Below are positions 1 through 7,040 of a stretch of 7,154 bases of DNA, in pieces. Position 1 is the first letter of the stretch. The number at the start of each line of letters is the position of its first letter. The position numbers were made by a program, and so were the translations under genes. Source of the stretch: JBGPIT01 sp041485125 (GTDB lineage Bacteria > Desulfobacterota > Binatia > UTPRO1); contig JBGPIT010000267.1 in assembly GCA_041485125.1 (NCBI GenBank), forward strand, positions 1 through 7,154, written 5' to 3'. The notes under the pieces were generated by a model that was not told the origin of the DNA, made no database searches, and saw only the letters and a program-made list of their open reading frames with translations.

Positions 1-1086
1 CCGGATCATCTCTCCGAGGTCGTGGCGGCGGAGCGCGAGCGCGCGGCTGCGACGGCCGAGGCGCGCCCGCAGCTCCGGCTCCGCGAGCAGCTCGACCAGC
101 GCGCGGCCGGTCTCGAATTGCCGCAGCGGCGCGACCAGATAGCCGTTCCCGCGCACCATCTCGGGAACCGCGCCGACGTGGGTCGCCACCACCGGCAGCC
201 CCATCGCGATCGCCTCGAGGAGCGAGAACGGGCTGCCCTCGTAGAGCGAGGTGAGGACGTAGACGTCGAGCGCGCGCAGCACCTCGGGCACGTCGGAGCG
301 CGCGCCGAGGAAGCGCACCCGCTCGGCGAGCCCGGTGCGCCGCGCTTCCTCGCGGAGCTCCATTGCGGCGCCGCCGTCGGGCCCGGCGAGCACCACTTGG
401 ATGCGCGCCGCCGCGTGGCTCCGCGTCATCACGTACGCGACCGCGCGCAGCAGATGGGCGAGATCCTTCTCGGGCGCGAGCCGGCCGACCGCGCCGATCA
501 CGAGGTCGTCCGGCGTGAAGCCGAGAGCGGCGCGACAGGCATCGCGGTCGTAGCGCGCCGGATCGAAACGCGCGAGGTCGATGCCGTTCGGGATGACGAC
601 CACCTGATCGCGGCGGCAGCGCAGCACCTCGCGCTGCGCCAGCAACACGTCGCGGCTGTGGCGCGACTCGCAGACGATGCGCTGGCACGCCGACTTGTCG
701 CGGATGCGGCCGGTGAGCGCCGGCCCGTCGAGGCGCTCCACCAGCGCGCGCACCCCGGCCTCCTGCGCCGCCGGAATCGCGTCGCGCCAGGCGTAGACCA
801 GGCACACGTCGATGCGATCGCGGCGGAGGCTCTCGGCGAGCCGCACACGCCACGCATCGCGCGCAGCGTCGTCCGCCGGCGTCCACCCGGCGTCGGCGCC
901 CGGCTTGTCGTGGCCGACGACGATCGGGATGCCGAGCTGGCGCGCTTCGGCGAGCAAGTCGCCGGGGCGAAAGAGATAGAGGTGCGGCGCGAAGCGGCGG
1001 CGGTCGAGGCGGCGGAGCACGTCGAGACAGCCGCGCTCCTGGCCGCCGACCTCGAAGGTGTCGCACACGACGCCGACGCGGATCAC
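1..1086 (-). CDS. GT4-family glycosyltransferase, C-terminus cut by window edge
   Basis: My own reading of the reverse strand gives 362 uninterrupted codons from a GTG at 1086 to the window edge, so the 3' end is missing. The product is a GT-B retaining glycosyltransferase that would transfer a sugar from a nucleotide-sugar onto a growing cytoplasmic glycan. The N-terminal acceptor domain opens with MIRVGVVCDTFEVGGQERG, the usual beta strand plus Gly-rich loop. The linker VIPNGID is at residues 164-170, and the donor domain starts at GRLAPEKD (201-208). The EGSPFSLLE segment (283-291) is the family's E-x7-E motif, followed by GLPVVATHVGAVPEM. GT4 enzymes are usually 350-420 residues, so little is missing. 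The GTG overlaps the ATPase stop by four bases (GTGA), and GAAGGA lies nine bases upstream, which supports this start. It is the last visible gene of the leftward operon. Donor and acceptor sugars cannot be told. Confidence 0.93.
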   Translation of the reverse strand, partial: MIRVGVVCDTFEVGGQERGCLDVLRRLDRRRFAPHLYLFRPGDLLAEARQLGIPIVVGHDKPGADAGWTPADDAARDAWRVRLAESLRRDRIDVCLVYAWRDAIPAAQEAGVRALVERLDGPALTGRIRDKSACQRIVCESRHSRDVLLAQREVLRCRRDQVVVIPNGIDLARFDPARYDRDACRAALGFTPDDLVIGAVGRLAPEKDLAHLLRAVAYVMTRSHAAARIQVVLAGPDGGAAMELREEARRTGLAERVRFLGARSDVPEVLRALDVYVLTSLYEGSPFSLLEAIAMGLPVVATHVGAVPEMVRGNGYLVAPLRQFETGRALVELLAEPELRARLGRRSRALALRRHDLGEMIR

Positions 1087-1865
1087 GATGCCGCGTCCTT
1101 CGCCGGCTGTTTCGCCGGCCGCTTCTTCGCGCCCGACCACTCCTCGTACGCCGTGACGACCTCCTCGACCGCGCCGGACGCGCGCACGCGGCCGCCGTCG
1201 AGCCAGAGCGCGCGGTCGCAGAGCTTCCGGACGTTCTCGCTGCCGTGCGACACGATCACCAGGGTCGCGCGGCTGTCGCGGGCGCGCCGCAGCGTGTTCT
1301 CGCAGCGCTCGCGAAAGCCGAGGTCGCCGGCGCTCAAGGCCTCGTCGAGCAGCAGGCACTCGAACTCGACGTGCGCCGCGACCGCGAAGCCGAGGCGCGT
1401 GATCATGCCGCTCGAGTAGGTCCAGAGCGGCCGCTCGATCGCGCCGTCGAGGCCGGCGAAGTCGACGATGCGCGGCAGCAGCCGCCGCACGTCGGTGTTG
1501 GTCATGCCGAGGATCGTGCCCTGCAGGAAGATGTTGTCGCGGCCGCTGAGATACGGATGAAAGCCGGCGCCGAGCGCGAGCTGCGTCGCGAGGCGCACGC
1601 TCACCTCGACTCGTCCCGACGTCGGCGTGGTGATGCCGGCCAGGATCTTGAGCAGCGTGCTCTTGCCGGCGCCATTGGCGCCGATGATCGCGAGCGACTC
1701 GCCACGCGCGACCGTGAGCGACACGTCACGCAGCGCCCAATTCTCCCGCCCGGGCGCACGGGTGCCGGTGAAGCGCCGATAGATCTCCTCCATCAGCGCC
1801 TCCTTGCCCTGCCGGAGCCGGTAACGTTTGGAGATGCCCTCGGCGACGATCACGGGCTCAAGCAT
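1083..1865 (-). CDS. ABC transporter ATPase for polysaccharide export (Wzt/KpsT/TagH type)
   Basis: This 260-residue cytoplasmic ATPase should power export of a lipid-linked polysaccharide through the permease encoded two genes upstream. Visible motifs: Walker A GANGAGKST (62-70), ABC signature YSSGM (150-154), Walker B CLLLDEA (170-176) with Asp174/Glu175, and the switch His207 in VSHGS. The segment LGAGFHPYLSGRDNI (98-112) sits where other ABC proteins have the Q-loop and is characteristic of the polysaccharide-export subfamily. The protein ends soon after the nucleotide-binding domain with a Lys/Ala/Pro-rich tail (KKRPAKQPAKDAAS). It therefore lacks the C-terminal carbohydrate-binding domain of Wzt proteins such as E. 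coli O9a and resembles the short KpsT/TagH forms. ATG at 1865 has GGGAGG nine bases upstream and overlaps the preceding gene by eight bases, so coupled translation is likely. Confidence 0.95.
   Translation of the reverse strand: MLEPVIVAEGISKRYRLRQGKEALMEEIYRRFTGTRAPGRENWALRDVSLTVARGESLAIIGANGAGKSTLLKILAGITTPTSGRVEVSVRLATQLALGAGFHPYLSGRDNIFLQGTILGMTNTDVRRLLPRIVDFAGLDGAIERPLWTYSSGMITRLGFAVAAHVEFECLLLDEALSAGDLGFRERCENTLRRARDSRATLVIVSHGSENVRKLCDRALWLDGGRVRASGAVEEVVTAYEEWSGAKKRPAKQPAKDAAS
1096..1101 (-). promoter_or_regulatory. Ribosome binding site of the GT4 glycosyltransferase
   Basis: GAAGGA on the reverse strand lies nine bases before the GTG at 1086, within the last codons of the ATPase. 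It decides in favour of the GTG start that shares four bases with the ATPase stop codon. Confidence 0.65.
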
Positions 1866-2937
1866 GCCGCCGTGCCTCCCGGCCGGACCCTGGGTCGCGC
1901 AGGCGCCCGTAGAGGTCCCGCACCACGCCCGCGAAGCAGCGCTGCGTGTATCGCTCCTGTACGAGACGCCGGCCGATCGCGCCGATCCGCCGGCGCTCGT
2001 CGGGTCGCGCGAGGTAGTGGGCGATCAGCCGCGCGGTCTCCTCGCCACCGGAGGTGATCACGAGGCCGTCGCCGAGCGCGTCCCGCAGACCCGCGGCGTC
2101 GTCGGAGATCAGCAGCGCGCCGCAGCCGAGCGCCTCGAACACGCGGTTGTTCCACATCCCCCACTCGCGCTGCGAATCCTCGTGGTAGCCGAGGACGATC
2201 TTCGCCGAGCTGTAGAGCCGAGGGATGTCCGCGAGCGGCAGCGGACCGCGCCAGAAGCGGTGCCAATCGTTGGCGTCGCGGTCACCGGCGTACACCGGCG
2301 CCCAGTAGTCACGCTCCCAGTAGGCGCCCCAGAGCGCGAAATCGCAGCGCTTGGCGGGATCGAGATAGCGCCGCGTCGTCGCCGGACGCTTGTTCCCGCG
2401 ACCGCCGCTCCCGATGTAAGCGACGTCGGCGCGGTAGCGATCGTCGGGCGCGACCGGACCGTAGTCGTCCTCGACGGCGAGCGGCAGGTAGGCGGCGGGG
2501 CGATGCCGACCGAGGAAGTCGGCGGCGGGCACGCCGTTGGTGAGAAAGCCGTCGACCGGCACGCACGCGAAGTCCGCGAGCAGATCGCCGTGGTTCAGGA
2601 CGCGCAAGATCGTGACGCCGTCGACGTGATCGGCGACGTCGTCGACGCGCCACGGCGGCCGCGGCCCGGTGTAGTACGAGATCAGCAGATCGACCCGCAT
2701 GGTCGCGATCGTGCCGAGCGCGCTCTGGTCGAGCGCGACAACCTCGGCGCCGGGGAACTCGCTCCGGAGGTACGCCGCCTCGCGCTCGACGACGACCCGC
2801 TCGCCCCAGACCGCGCCCTCGCTCCCGTCGAGACCGGGGCTCAAGAGCACGATACGGAAGTCGCCGGTGACCGCGACTTTGGCGGCACGATCGGTGCGCT
2901 CCGTGAGCGGCGGGGGGTGCGGGGGTAGCGGAGTCAC
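1858..2937 (-). CDS. CgeB-like glycosyltransferase (GT-B, Glyco_trans_1_2 type)
   Basis: A 359-residue protein (numbering from GTG at 2937) resembling CgeB-type glycosyltransferases, a GT-B group found in glycan and flagellin-glycosylation loci. Likely role: a cytoplasmic sugar transfer onto the exported glycan. An N-terminal Rossmann-like start FRIVLLSPGLDG (27-38) leads to DVAYIGSGG (171-179), which opens the donor-binding half. Then come RGPLPLADIPRLYSSAKIVL (230-249) and WNNRVFEALGCGALLISD (262-279), the family's most recognisable block; Arg265 and Glu268 are probably nucleotide-sugar contacts. An in-frame GTG at 3006 would add 23 low-complexity, Arg/Thr-rich residues and overlap the permease gene. 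I prefer 2937 because GAGAGAG lies six bases upstream and the gene then follows the permease by 37 bases. The gene sits between the two halves of one exporter. Specificity is unknown. Confidence 0.88.
   Translation of the reverse strand: MTPLPPHPPPLTERTDRAAKVAVTGDFRIVLLSPGLDGSEGAVWGERVVVEREAAYLRSEFPGAEVVALDQSALGTIATMRVDLLISYYTGPRPPWRVDDVADHVDGVTILRVLNHGDLLADFACVPVDGFLTNGVPAADFLGRHRPAAYLPLAVEDDYGPVAPDDRYRADVAYIGSGGRGNKRPATTRRYLDPAKRCDFALWGAYWERDYWAPVYAGDRDANDWHRFWRGPLPLADIPRLYSSAKIVLGYHEDSQREWGMWNNRVFEALGCGALLISDDAAGLRDALGDGLVITSGGEETARLIAHYLARPDERRRIGAIGRRLVQERYTQRCFAGVVRDLYGRLRDPGSGREARRHA
1875..1880 (-). promoter_or_regulatory. Ribosome binding site of the exporter ATPase
   Basis: GGGAGG on the reverse strand lies nine bases before the ATG at 1865, inside the 3' end of the CgeB-type glycosyltransferase gene. 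It fixes the ATPase start and supports coupling across the 8-base overlap. Confidence 0.7.
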
Positions 2938-2974
2938 GTCGATCTCTCTCGTGCGCGTCGCGCGGGCGCGGCGT

Positions 2975-3751
2975 CTAGACGTAATCGTCGAAGTAGGGCT
3001 CTGCACGCCGGAATACCACGATCCCGACGACGAGCGTGACCAGCGACGTGATGACCGCCGAGCCCACCACCCGGGGCCCCGGCAACACCCCGGATACCAA
3101 GGTCTCGCGGTACGATTCTACGATTCCCGCCATCGGATTGAGTAGATACCAATGCAGCCATGCCGCCGGCACGTAGGACAGCGGGTAGAAGCTCGGGGTG
3201 AGATAGAAGCCCACCCGCAGCAACGGATCGAGGAGGTACTCGACGTCGCGATAGAAGACGTTGAGGCTCGCGGTCAGCAGCCCGGCGCCGATGATGAAGG
3301 CGAGCTCGACGATGATCAGCACCGGCAGCCAGAGGACCGTCATCGTCACCGGCACCCCGGTGACGATCATCAGGAGGAAGAGCACCGTGAGCGAGATCAG
3401 AAAATGCGCCAGGCTCGCGAGCACGGCCGAGAGCGGGATGAGCATGCGCGGGATGCGCACCCGCTTCACCAGACCCGACGAGCGCGGGATCGACGAGCTG
3501 GCATTGACGAGCCCCATTTGGAAGAAGGTCCACGGCAGCAGCGCCGACAGCACGAAGACGGGATAGTTCGGGATGTCGAGTCGGATCAGCTTCTTGAAGA
3601 CGACCACCATGATCAGCATCGTGAGGATCGGGTTCAGGACGAACCACAGCACCCCGAGCGTGGTGGTCTTGTAGCGCGCCGTGAGCTCGGCGCGGACGAG
3701 ATTGCGGAGCAGGTCGAGGCGTCCACGCAGCTGGGGGGTGATGGTCGTCAT
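2975..3751 (-). CDS. ABC-2 polysaccharide export permease (Wzm/KpsM/TagG type)
   Basis: This 258-residue inner-membrane protein should form, as a dimer, the channel for a lipid-linked polysaccharide, driven by the ATPase at 1083-1865. The N-terminus has the amphipathic interface helix DLLRNLVRAELTARYK (13-28) followed by TTTLGVLWFVLNPILTML (29-46), a signature of ABC-2 O-antigen/teichoic acid permeases. Six hydrophobic stretches are visible at about 33-53, 62-83, 105-132, 138-163, 172-192 and 227-247. The block NPMAGIVESYRETL (205-218) is also typical. Length matches the family (about 250-270). It begins at ATG 3751, with only a weak GAGAA upstream, and is the first gene of the leftward operon. 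Its start is no more than 33 bases from the divergent glycosyltransferase, so any promoter must lie partly inside that gene. GC content looks lower than in the neighbours, as expected for a hydrophobic protein, and is not evidence of transfer. Confidence 0.94.
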   Translation of the reverse strand: MTTITPQLRGRLDLLRNLVRAELTARYKTTTLGVLWFVLNPILTMLIMVVVFKKLIRLDIPNYPVFVLSALLPWTFFQMGLVNASSSIPRSSGLVKRVRIPRMLIPLSAVLASLAHFLISLTVLFLLMIVTGVPVTMTVLWLPVLIIVELAFIIGAGLLTASLNVFYRDVEYLLDPLLRVGFYLTPSFYPLSYVPAAWLHWYLLNPMAGIVESYRETLVSGVLPGPRVVGSAVITSLVTLVVGIVVFRRAEPYFDDYV

Positions 3752-3784
3752 CGGCGCGGGGTTCTCGGCATGCGGGCGGACGAG

Positions 3785-4999
3785 ATGACCGCCGCCGACG
3801 GCACGACGTCTCCGGCTACCGGTTTCCTGCCGGCCGAGCGCCGCCCGCGCAGGATGCTCGCGGTCGTCTCACGCTTCAAGTGGCAGCACATCGACTATCT
3901 CGCCGCGCTCGCCGCCCACTTCGACGTCCGCGTGGTGTGGTCCGACGAGGGCCACGAGGGCGCCACGGCACACGCGCTCAAGGAGGGCATGCGCGGGTCG
4001 GACATCGGCGGCATCGACGCGGTCGGCATCGCGGCGGTCCGTTCGGGTTTGCGGGACGCGATCGCGGCGTGGGAGCCGGAGGTCGTCCATGTGATGTACT
4101 ACCGCCACGAGCGGCTCGCGCTGCTCGCGCGCGAGCTCGCCGGCGATCGCGCCCTCGTCGTGCTCGAGTGCCGCGATCCGCTGACCACGCTCGAAGGCGC
4201 CCTGCCGGGCTCGGCGTTCTGGCAGCGCGAGCACGCCGCGCTCGACGCGAGCGACGCGCAGATCCTCGTGAGCCGGGCGCTGCGCCGTTACCTCGAGCGC
4301 GCGCACGGCCTCGACCTCGCGCCGACCTCGCTCGTCGTGCCGCACGCGTTCCCGCGCCGTGTCGCCGGGCCGCCGGCGCCGAAGCTCTCGGCCGCCGACG
4401 GCCGCCTGCACATCGCGCTCGTCGGCACCGTCAGCGCCGATCCCGAGAGCGGCCGCTGGTACGGCGGCATCATCCGCCGACTGGTCGGCCTCGGGCTCGT
4501 CGTGCACTCGCACTTCCACGAGATCGACGACGCCTCGCTCGCACCGTATCGCGCGCTCGCGGACGAGCTCGCCGACTACCGCCTGCACCCGACGGTCTCG
4601 TTCCGCGACGGCACGGCGCTCTCGGCGCTGATCTCGCGCTACGACCTGATGGGCGTCTTCCACGAGCTCGACGCCCGCCGCAACAACGAGTCGGCGACGC
4701 TCGCCGTCTGCATGCCGACCAAGGCGGTCTGCGGCTGGCTGCACGGCGCGATTCCGACGGTGTGCTTTCGTCACTACGGCGGCCTCGTCGAGTGGATCGA
4801 GGAGCTCGGCATCGGCTTCGTCCTCGACGACTGGCAGGATCTCGCCCGCGTCACGGCCGATCGCGCCGCGATCGCCGACGCGACGGCGCGCTGTCTCACC
4901 CACCGCGACCGCTTCAGCAACGAGTCGAACGCGCTCCGCATCCGCGACTTCGTCGAGGCGCGCCTGGCGAGTCCGACACGGCAGCGCCCGCAGCCCTAG
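3785..4999 (+). CDS. Glycosyltransferase, divergent GT-B type
   Basis: A 404-residue protein (from ATG 3785) read as a GT-B glycosyltransferase. RRMLAVVSRFKWQHIDYL (22-39) begins a Rossmann domain. EVVHVMYYRH (99-108) and ILVSRALRRYLE (160-171) fit the acceptor half. LHIALVGTVS (208-217) starts the donor half, and MPTKAVCGWLHGAIPTVCF (310-328) resembles the 'K..E.la.G.Pvv' region that holds the nucleotide-sugar. HRDRFSNESNALRIRDFVE (373-391) is a typical C-terminal helix. A clear E-x7-E motif is not seen, so the assignment is by overall pattern. Other in-frame starts are ATG 3770 (five residues longer) and ATG 3854 (Met24, just before the fold begins, but with AGG directly abutting it). GGCGGA a few bases before 3785 favours the middle choice. 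It runs divergently from the exporter operon and ends eight bases from the convergent HprK-like gene. Confidence 0.8.
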   Translation: MTAADGTTSPATGFLPAERRPRRMLAVVSRFKWQHIDYLAALAAHFDVRVVWSDEGHEGATAHALKEGMRGSDIGGIDAVGIAAVRSGLRDAIAAWEPEVVHVMYYRHERLALLARELAGDRALVVLECRDPLTTLEGALPGSAFWQREHAALDASDAQILVSRALRRYLERAHGLDLAPTSLVVPHAFPRRVAGPPAPKLSAADGRLHIALVGTVSADPESGRWYGGIIRRLVGLGLVVHSHFHEIDDASLAPYRALADELADYRLHPTVSFRDGTALSALISRYDLMGVFHELDARRNNESATLAVCMPTKAVCGWLHGAIPTVCFRHYGGLVEWIEELGIGFVLDDWQDLARVTADRAAIADATARCLTHRDRFSNESNALRIRDFVEARLASPTRQRPQP

Positions 5000-5007
5000 C
5001 GGCATCG

Positions 5008-6054
5008 TCACGGTGCCAGCACCGACGCGACGGCGTCCGCGGCGGCGGCACGATCGTCGCGGCCGAGCACCAGGCGATAGCCGCGCGCGGCGCGCAGCAA
5101 GCGCACCGTCGCGACGAAGCGCGAGCGCATGATCGCGGCCTTCCGCACCACCTCGATCGCGCCGCCGCGGAGAAAGTACTCGACCACCTGCGGCAAACCG
5201 AGGCCGAACATGAGATTCACCGCGAGCGGCGCGAACGCGCGGCGCGCCGGCAAGGGCTCGATCCACGAGCGCGTCCCGCCGTGGCGCACCCCGACGATCA
5301 GCACCGCGGGCGACGCCTCGCGCACCACCCGGTCGCGGAAGGCGCTGTAGTCGATCACCATCTTCGCGCCGCGGTCGCGCCGCCGCACCGTGCGCACGTG
5401 CTCCGCGCCGACGCCCTCGACCGCGCCGCGCACGCCGATGCGCGTCGGGAAGGCGAGGACTCGGCCGCCCGCGAGCAGCGGCGTGTCGTCGGAGAGGAGA
5501 TCGACCTCGGGCCGGCGCAAGAGCTCGAGCGCGAGCGTGCTCTTGCCGCCGCCCTCCGGCAGGACGACGAGCGCGGCGCGGCCGCGCACGCTGACGCCGA
5601 GAGCGTGGAGCCGATGGATGCCGAGCAGGTCGTGGCGCTCGCCCACGCGCGACAGCGCCATCAGATAGACGATCTCGTAGAGCACATCGAAGTCGGTCGA
5701 CCACACCTCGCCGTGCTCGCGCTCGAAGTCGTAGATGGCGAGCGCGCGGCCGTTGTAGTCGTTGGTGCGGACGCGGCCCTCGTCGTAGGTGACCGCGTTC
5801 GGTGTCAGCATCGACGCCAGCCGCGCCGGAATGCGTTGCCACGGCGGCTCTTCGAAGTGGGCATGGATGACGATCGGCGCGGCCGCCGCTCCCGCCGCGA
5901 CGACCGGCGTCGCGGCGGCGGCGAAATACTCGAAGTCGCGCGCGAGACTCGTCGCGAGCGCCGCGGAAGACGTCATGATCATCAGGCCGACGCCGTAGAA
6001 ATCGTAGCTGGCGGCGGCGTCGGTCCGCGACGGCGACGTCAGGACGTCTGCCAC
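5008..6054 (-). CDS. HPr-kinase-like P-loop protein (HprK-related)
   Basis: A 348-residue protein with an HPr kinase/phosphorylase-like nucleotide-binding core. IHRLHALGVSVRGRAALVVL (146-165) runs into the P-loop PEGGGKST (166-173; Lys171, Ser172), then LALELLRR and DLLSDD (185-190). His150 and Asp189/Asp190 fall where HprK has its 'HG' histidine and 'ADD' acidic pair. This matches the HprK-related kinases seen in bacterial biosynthetic clusters. The HprK signature LEIRG-G that contacts HPr is not found. The N-terminal about 130 residues (FEYF at 41-44, IVIHAHFEEPPW at 61-72) are not a recognisable canonical HprK N-domain. GTG 6054 is the first possible start, with an in-frame TAG 15 bases upstream; GAGG is only three bases away, so initiation may be weak. 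No ptsH or EI gene is visible. The substrate may be a peptide, sugar or small metabolite; kinase activity is inferred from motifs only. Confidence 0.82.
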   Translation of the reverse strand: MADVLTSPSRTDAAASYDFYGVGLMIMTSSAALATSLARDFEYFAAAATPVVAAGAAAAPIVIHAHFEEPPWQRIPARLASMLTPNAVTYDEGRVRTNDYNGRALAIYDFEREHGEVWSTDFDVLYEIVYLMALSRVGERHDLLGIHRLHALGVSVRGRAALVVLPEGGGKSTLALELLRRPEVDLLSDDTPLLAGGRVLAFPTRIGVRGAVEGVGAEHVRTVRRRDRGAKMVIDYSAFRDRVVREASPAVLIVGVRHGGTRSWIEPLPARRAFAPLAVNLMFGLGLPQVVEYFLRGGAIEVVRKAAIMRSRFVATVRLLRAARGYRLVLGRDDRAAAADAVASVLAP

Positions 6055-6098
6055 GCGCCTCGATTTCTAAGCATGTCTGGTTCGAGCCTCGGGCGTTA

Positions 6099-6128
6099 CC
6101 TTTAGGGAGGACCTTCGCCGGTCGTCAA
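6099..6128 (-). promoter_or_regulatory. Candidate sigma70-like promoter for the HprK-like gene
   Basis: On the reverse strand TTGACG (6128-6123) matches the -35 consensus at five of six bases. After an 18-base spacer comes TAAAGG (6104-6099), a weak -10 with three matches. Transcription would begin near 6092, leaving a leader of about 37 bases before GTG 6054. The strong -35 in very GC-rich DNA makes it noticeable, but the -10 is poor. Confidence 0.35.
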
Positions 6129-6194
6129 GCGTTCTTGCGCCGCGAGGCGGGTCGGTGCTCTTCTGCGACGGCGCCGAACGACGCGCACGGCTAT

Positions 6195-6200
6195 AGGGAA
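6195..6200 (+). promoter_or_regulatory. Ribosome binding site of the GT2 glycosyltransferase
   Basis: AGGGAA lies eight bases before the GTG at 6209 and supports this codon as the start of the GT2 gene. Confidence 0.6.
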
Positions 6201-6208
6201 CGCTCTAC

Positions 6209-7033
6209 GTGACTTCCGCCCCCGCCCCACCCTGGCTCGCGAGCATCGTCGTGCCGCTCTTCGACCAGGTCGACGCCTGGCTCGAGCACGCGGTGCGGTC
6301 CGCGCTCGAGCAGACGGTCGCGTGCGAGGTGATCGTCGTCCACTCGCCGCGCACACGGCAGTCGAACCTCGAGGTGCTGGCGCGCCTCGGCGCCGGCGGT
6401 GATCGGCTCGTCGTCGTCGAGCGGCCGGCGGGCTGCGGCTTCCCGGGCGCGATCAACCTCGGCATCGCGCGCGCCCGCGGCGCGCGCGTCGGCCTCCTCT
6501 TCTCCGACGATTGGCTCGAGCTCGATGCCGTCGAGCAGACGCTCGCGCACGACGCGGACATCGTGTCGTCGGCAAAGACCGCGTTCCTCGAGGACGGGAT
6601 CACCCGGCTGGCCGCGATCAGCTACCCAAAGCGCATGGCGTACTACCTGCGCCTACCGACGCTCGCCGCCAAGGCCGAGTACCTGACGCACTTCTTCCTC
6701 TTCCGGCGCGCGAAGCTCCTCGAGATCGGCGGTCTCGACGAGTCGCTCGGCGACTATCCCGGCATCGACGACCTCGACCTGATCTGGACGCTGCTCGAGC
6801 GCGGCGCGACGGTCGCGATCGTCGAGCGCCACCTCTACAACTACCGCGATCACAGCGGCGACCGCCTGACCTTGCGCAGCCCCGAGCAGGCGACTCGCAC
6901 CCTCGGCCGCATCCTCGCGAAGCACGGCGTCAGCGGAGCCGAGAAGGACGCGATCCTGGCGCGGCACGCCCGCTGGTACGGGAGGCCGGTCCACGTCGTG
7001 CAGGCCGAGCTCGACAAGTCGGGCTCGCGCTGA
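6209..7033 (+). CDS. GT2-family (GT-A fold) glycosyltransferase
   Basis: A 274-residue inverting glycosyltransferase that would use a nucleotide-diphospho-sugar to extend a glycan in the cytoplasm. The N-terminal strand ASIVVPLFDQVDAWLEHAVR (11-30) and SALEQTVACEVIVV (31-44) are the classic GT2 opening. ERPAGCGFPGAINLGIARAR (71-90) is the 'G...A.N.G...A.G' block, followed by LLFSDDW (97-103 region), whose Asp100/Asp101 stand for the metal-binding DxD. IGGLDESLGDYPGIDDLDLI (173-192) is the acceptor-side 'GGfde....ED.dl' motif, with Asp187/Asp188 in place of the usual ED pair. HLYNYRDHSGDRLT (208-221) is also typical. No transmembrane segment is visible, so the protein is probably soluble or peripheral. 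The GTG start has AGGGAA eight bases upstream and sits right before the conserved fold. It ends seven bases from a convergent gene. The sugar is unknown. Confidence 0.93.
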   Translation: MTSAPAPPWLASIVVPLFDQVDAWLEHAVRSALEQTVACEVIVVHSPRTRQSNLEVLARLGAGGDRLVVVERPAGCGFPGAINLGIARARGARVGLLFSDDWLELDAVEQTLAHDADIVSSAKTAFLEDGITRLAAISYPKRMAYYLRLPTLAAKAEYLTHFFLFRRAKLLEIGGLDESLGDYPGIDDLDLIWTLLERGATVAIVERHLYNYRDHSGDRLTLRSPEQATRTLGRILAKHGVSGAEKDAILARHARWYGRPVHVVQAELDKSGSR

Positions 7034-7040
7034 GCGCGCG

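Larger units (their letters stand above)
6055..6208. other. Divergent intergenic region, the only sizeable gap in the window
   Basis: These 154 bases separate the divergent HprK-like and GT2 genes. They include the candidate leftward promoter at 6099-6128, and AGGGAA at 6195-6200 that serves as ribosome binding site for the GT2 gene. TATAGG at 6192-6197 looks like a -10 but has no -35 at a usable distance and overlaps the ribosome binding site. I see no convincing hairpin, operator palindrome or small RNA. Confidence 0.6.

Noticed and set aside
22..1419. A 465-codon rightward open frame
   Set aside because: Antisense to the GT4 gene and the ATPase. The opposite strand shows clear GT4 and ABC motifs, while this frame shows none.
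1245..2928. Two long rightward open frames (1245-2057 and 1828-2928)
   Set aside because: Antisense to the ATPase and the CgeB-like gene. Their composition follows from the G/C-ending codons of the real strand.
3152..4999. A 615-codon rightward open frame reaching back across the permease gene
   Set aside because: Only the part from about 3785 has glycosyltransferase character. The upstream part is antisense to the permease and rich in Arg/Glu/His/Asp, typical of mirror frames in GC-rich DNA.
3869..5842. A 657-codon leftward open frame
   Set aside because: It overlaps two well-supported genes in the wrong frame or strand and has Arg/Ala-rich low-complexity composition without motifs.
3880..6105. 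A 741-codon rightward open frame
   Set aside because: It is a shifted frame of the glycosyltransferase at 3785 and antisense to the HprK-like gene. The composition is Arg/Ala-rich and no domain is visible.
6104..6111. AGGGAGGA, a perfect ribosome-binding-like sequence on the rightward strand
   Set aside because: No ATG, GTG or TTG follows within a usable distance. It falls in the spacer of the candidate leftward promoter and is probably chance.
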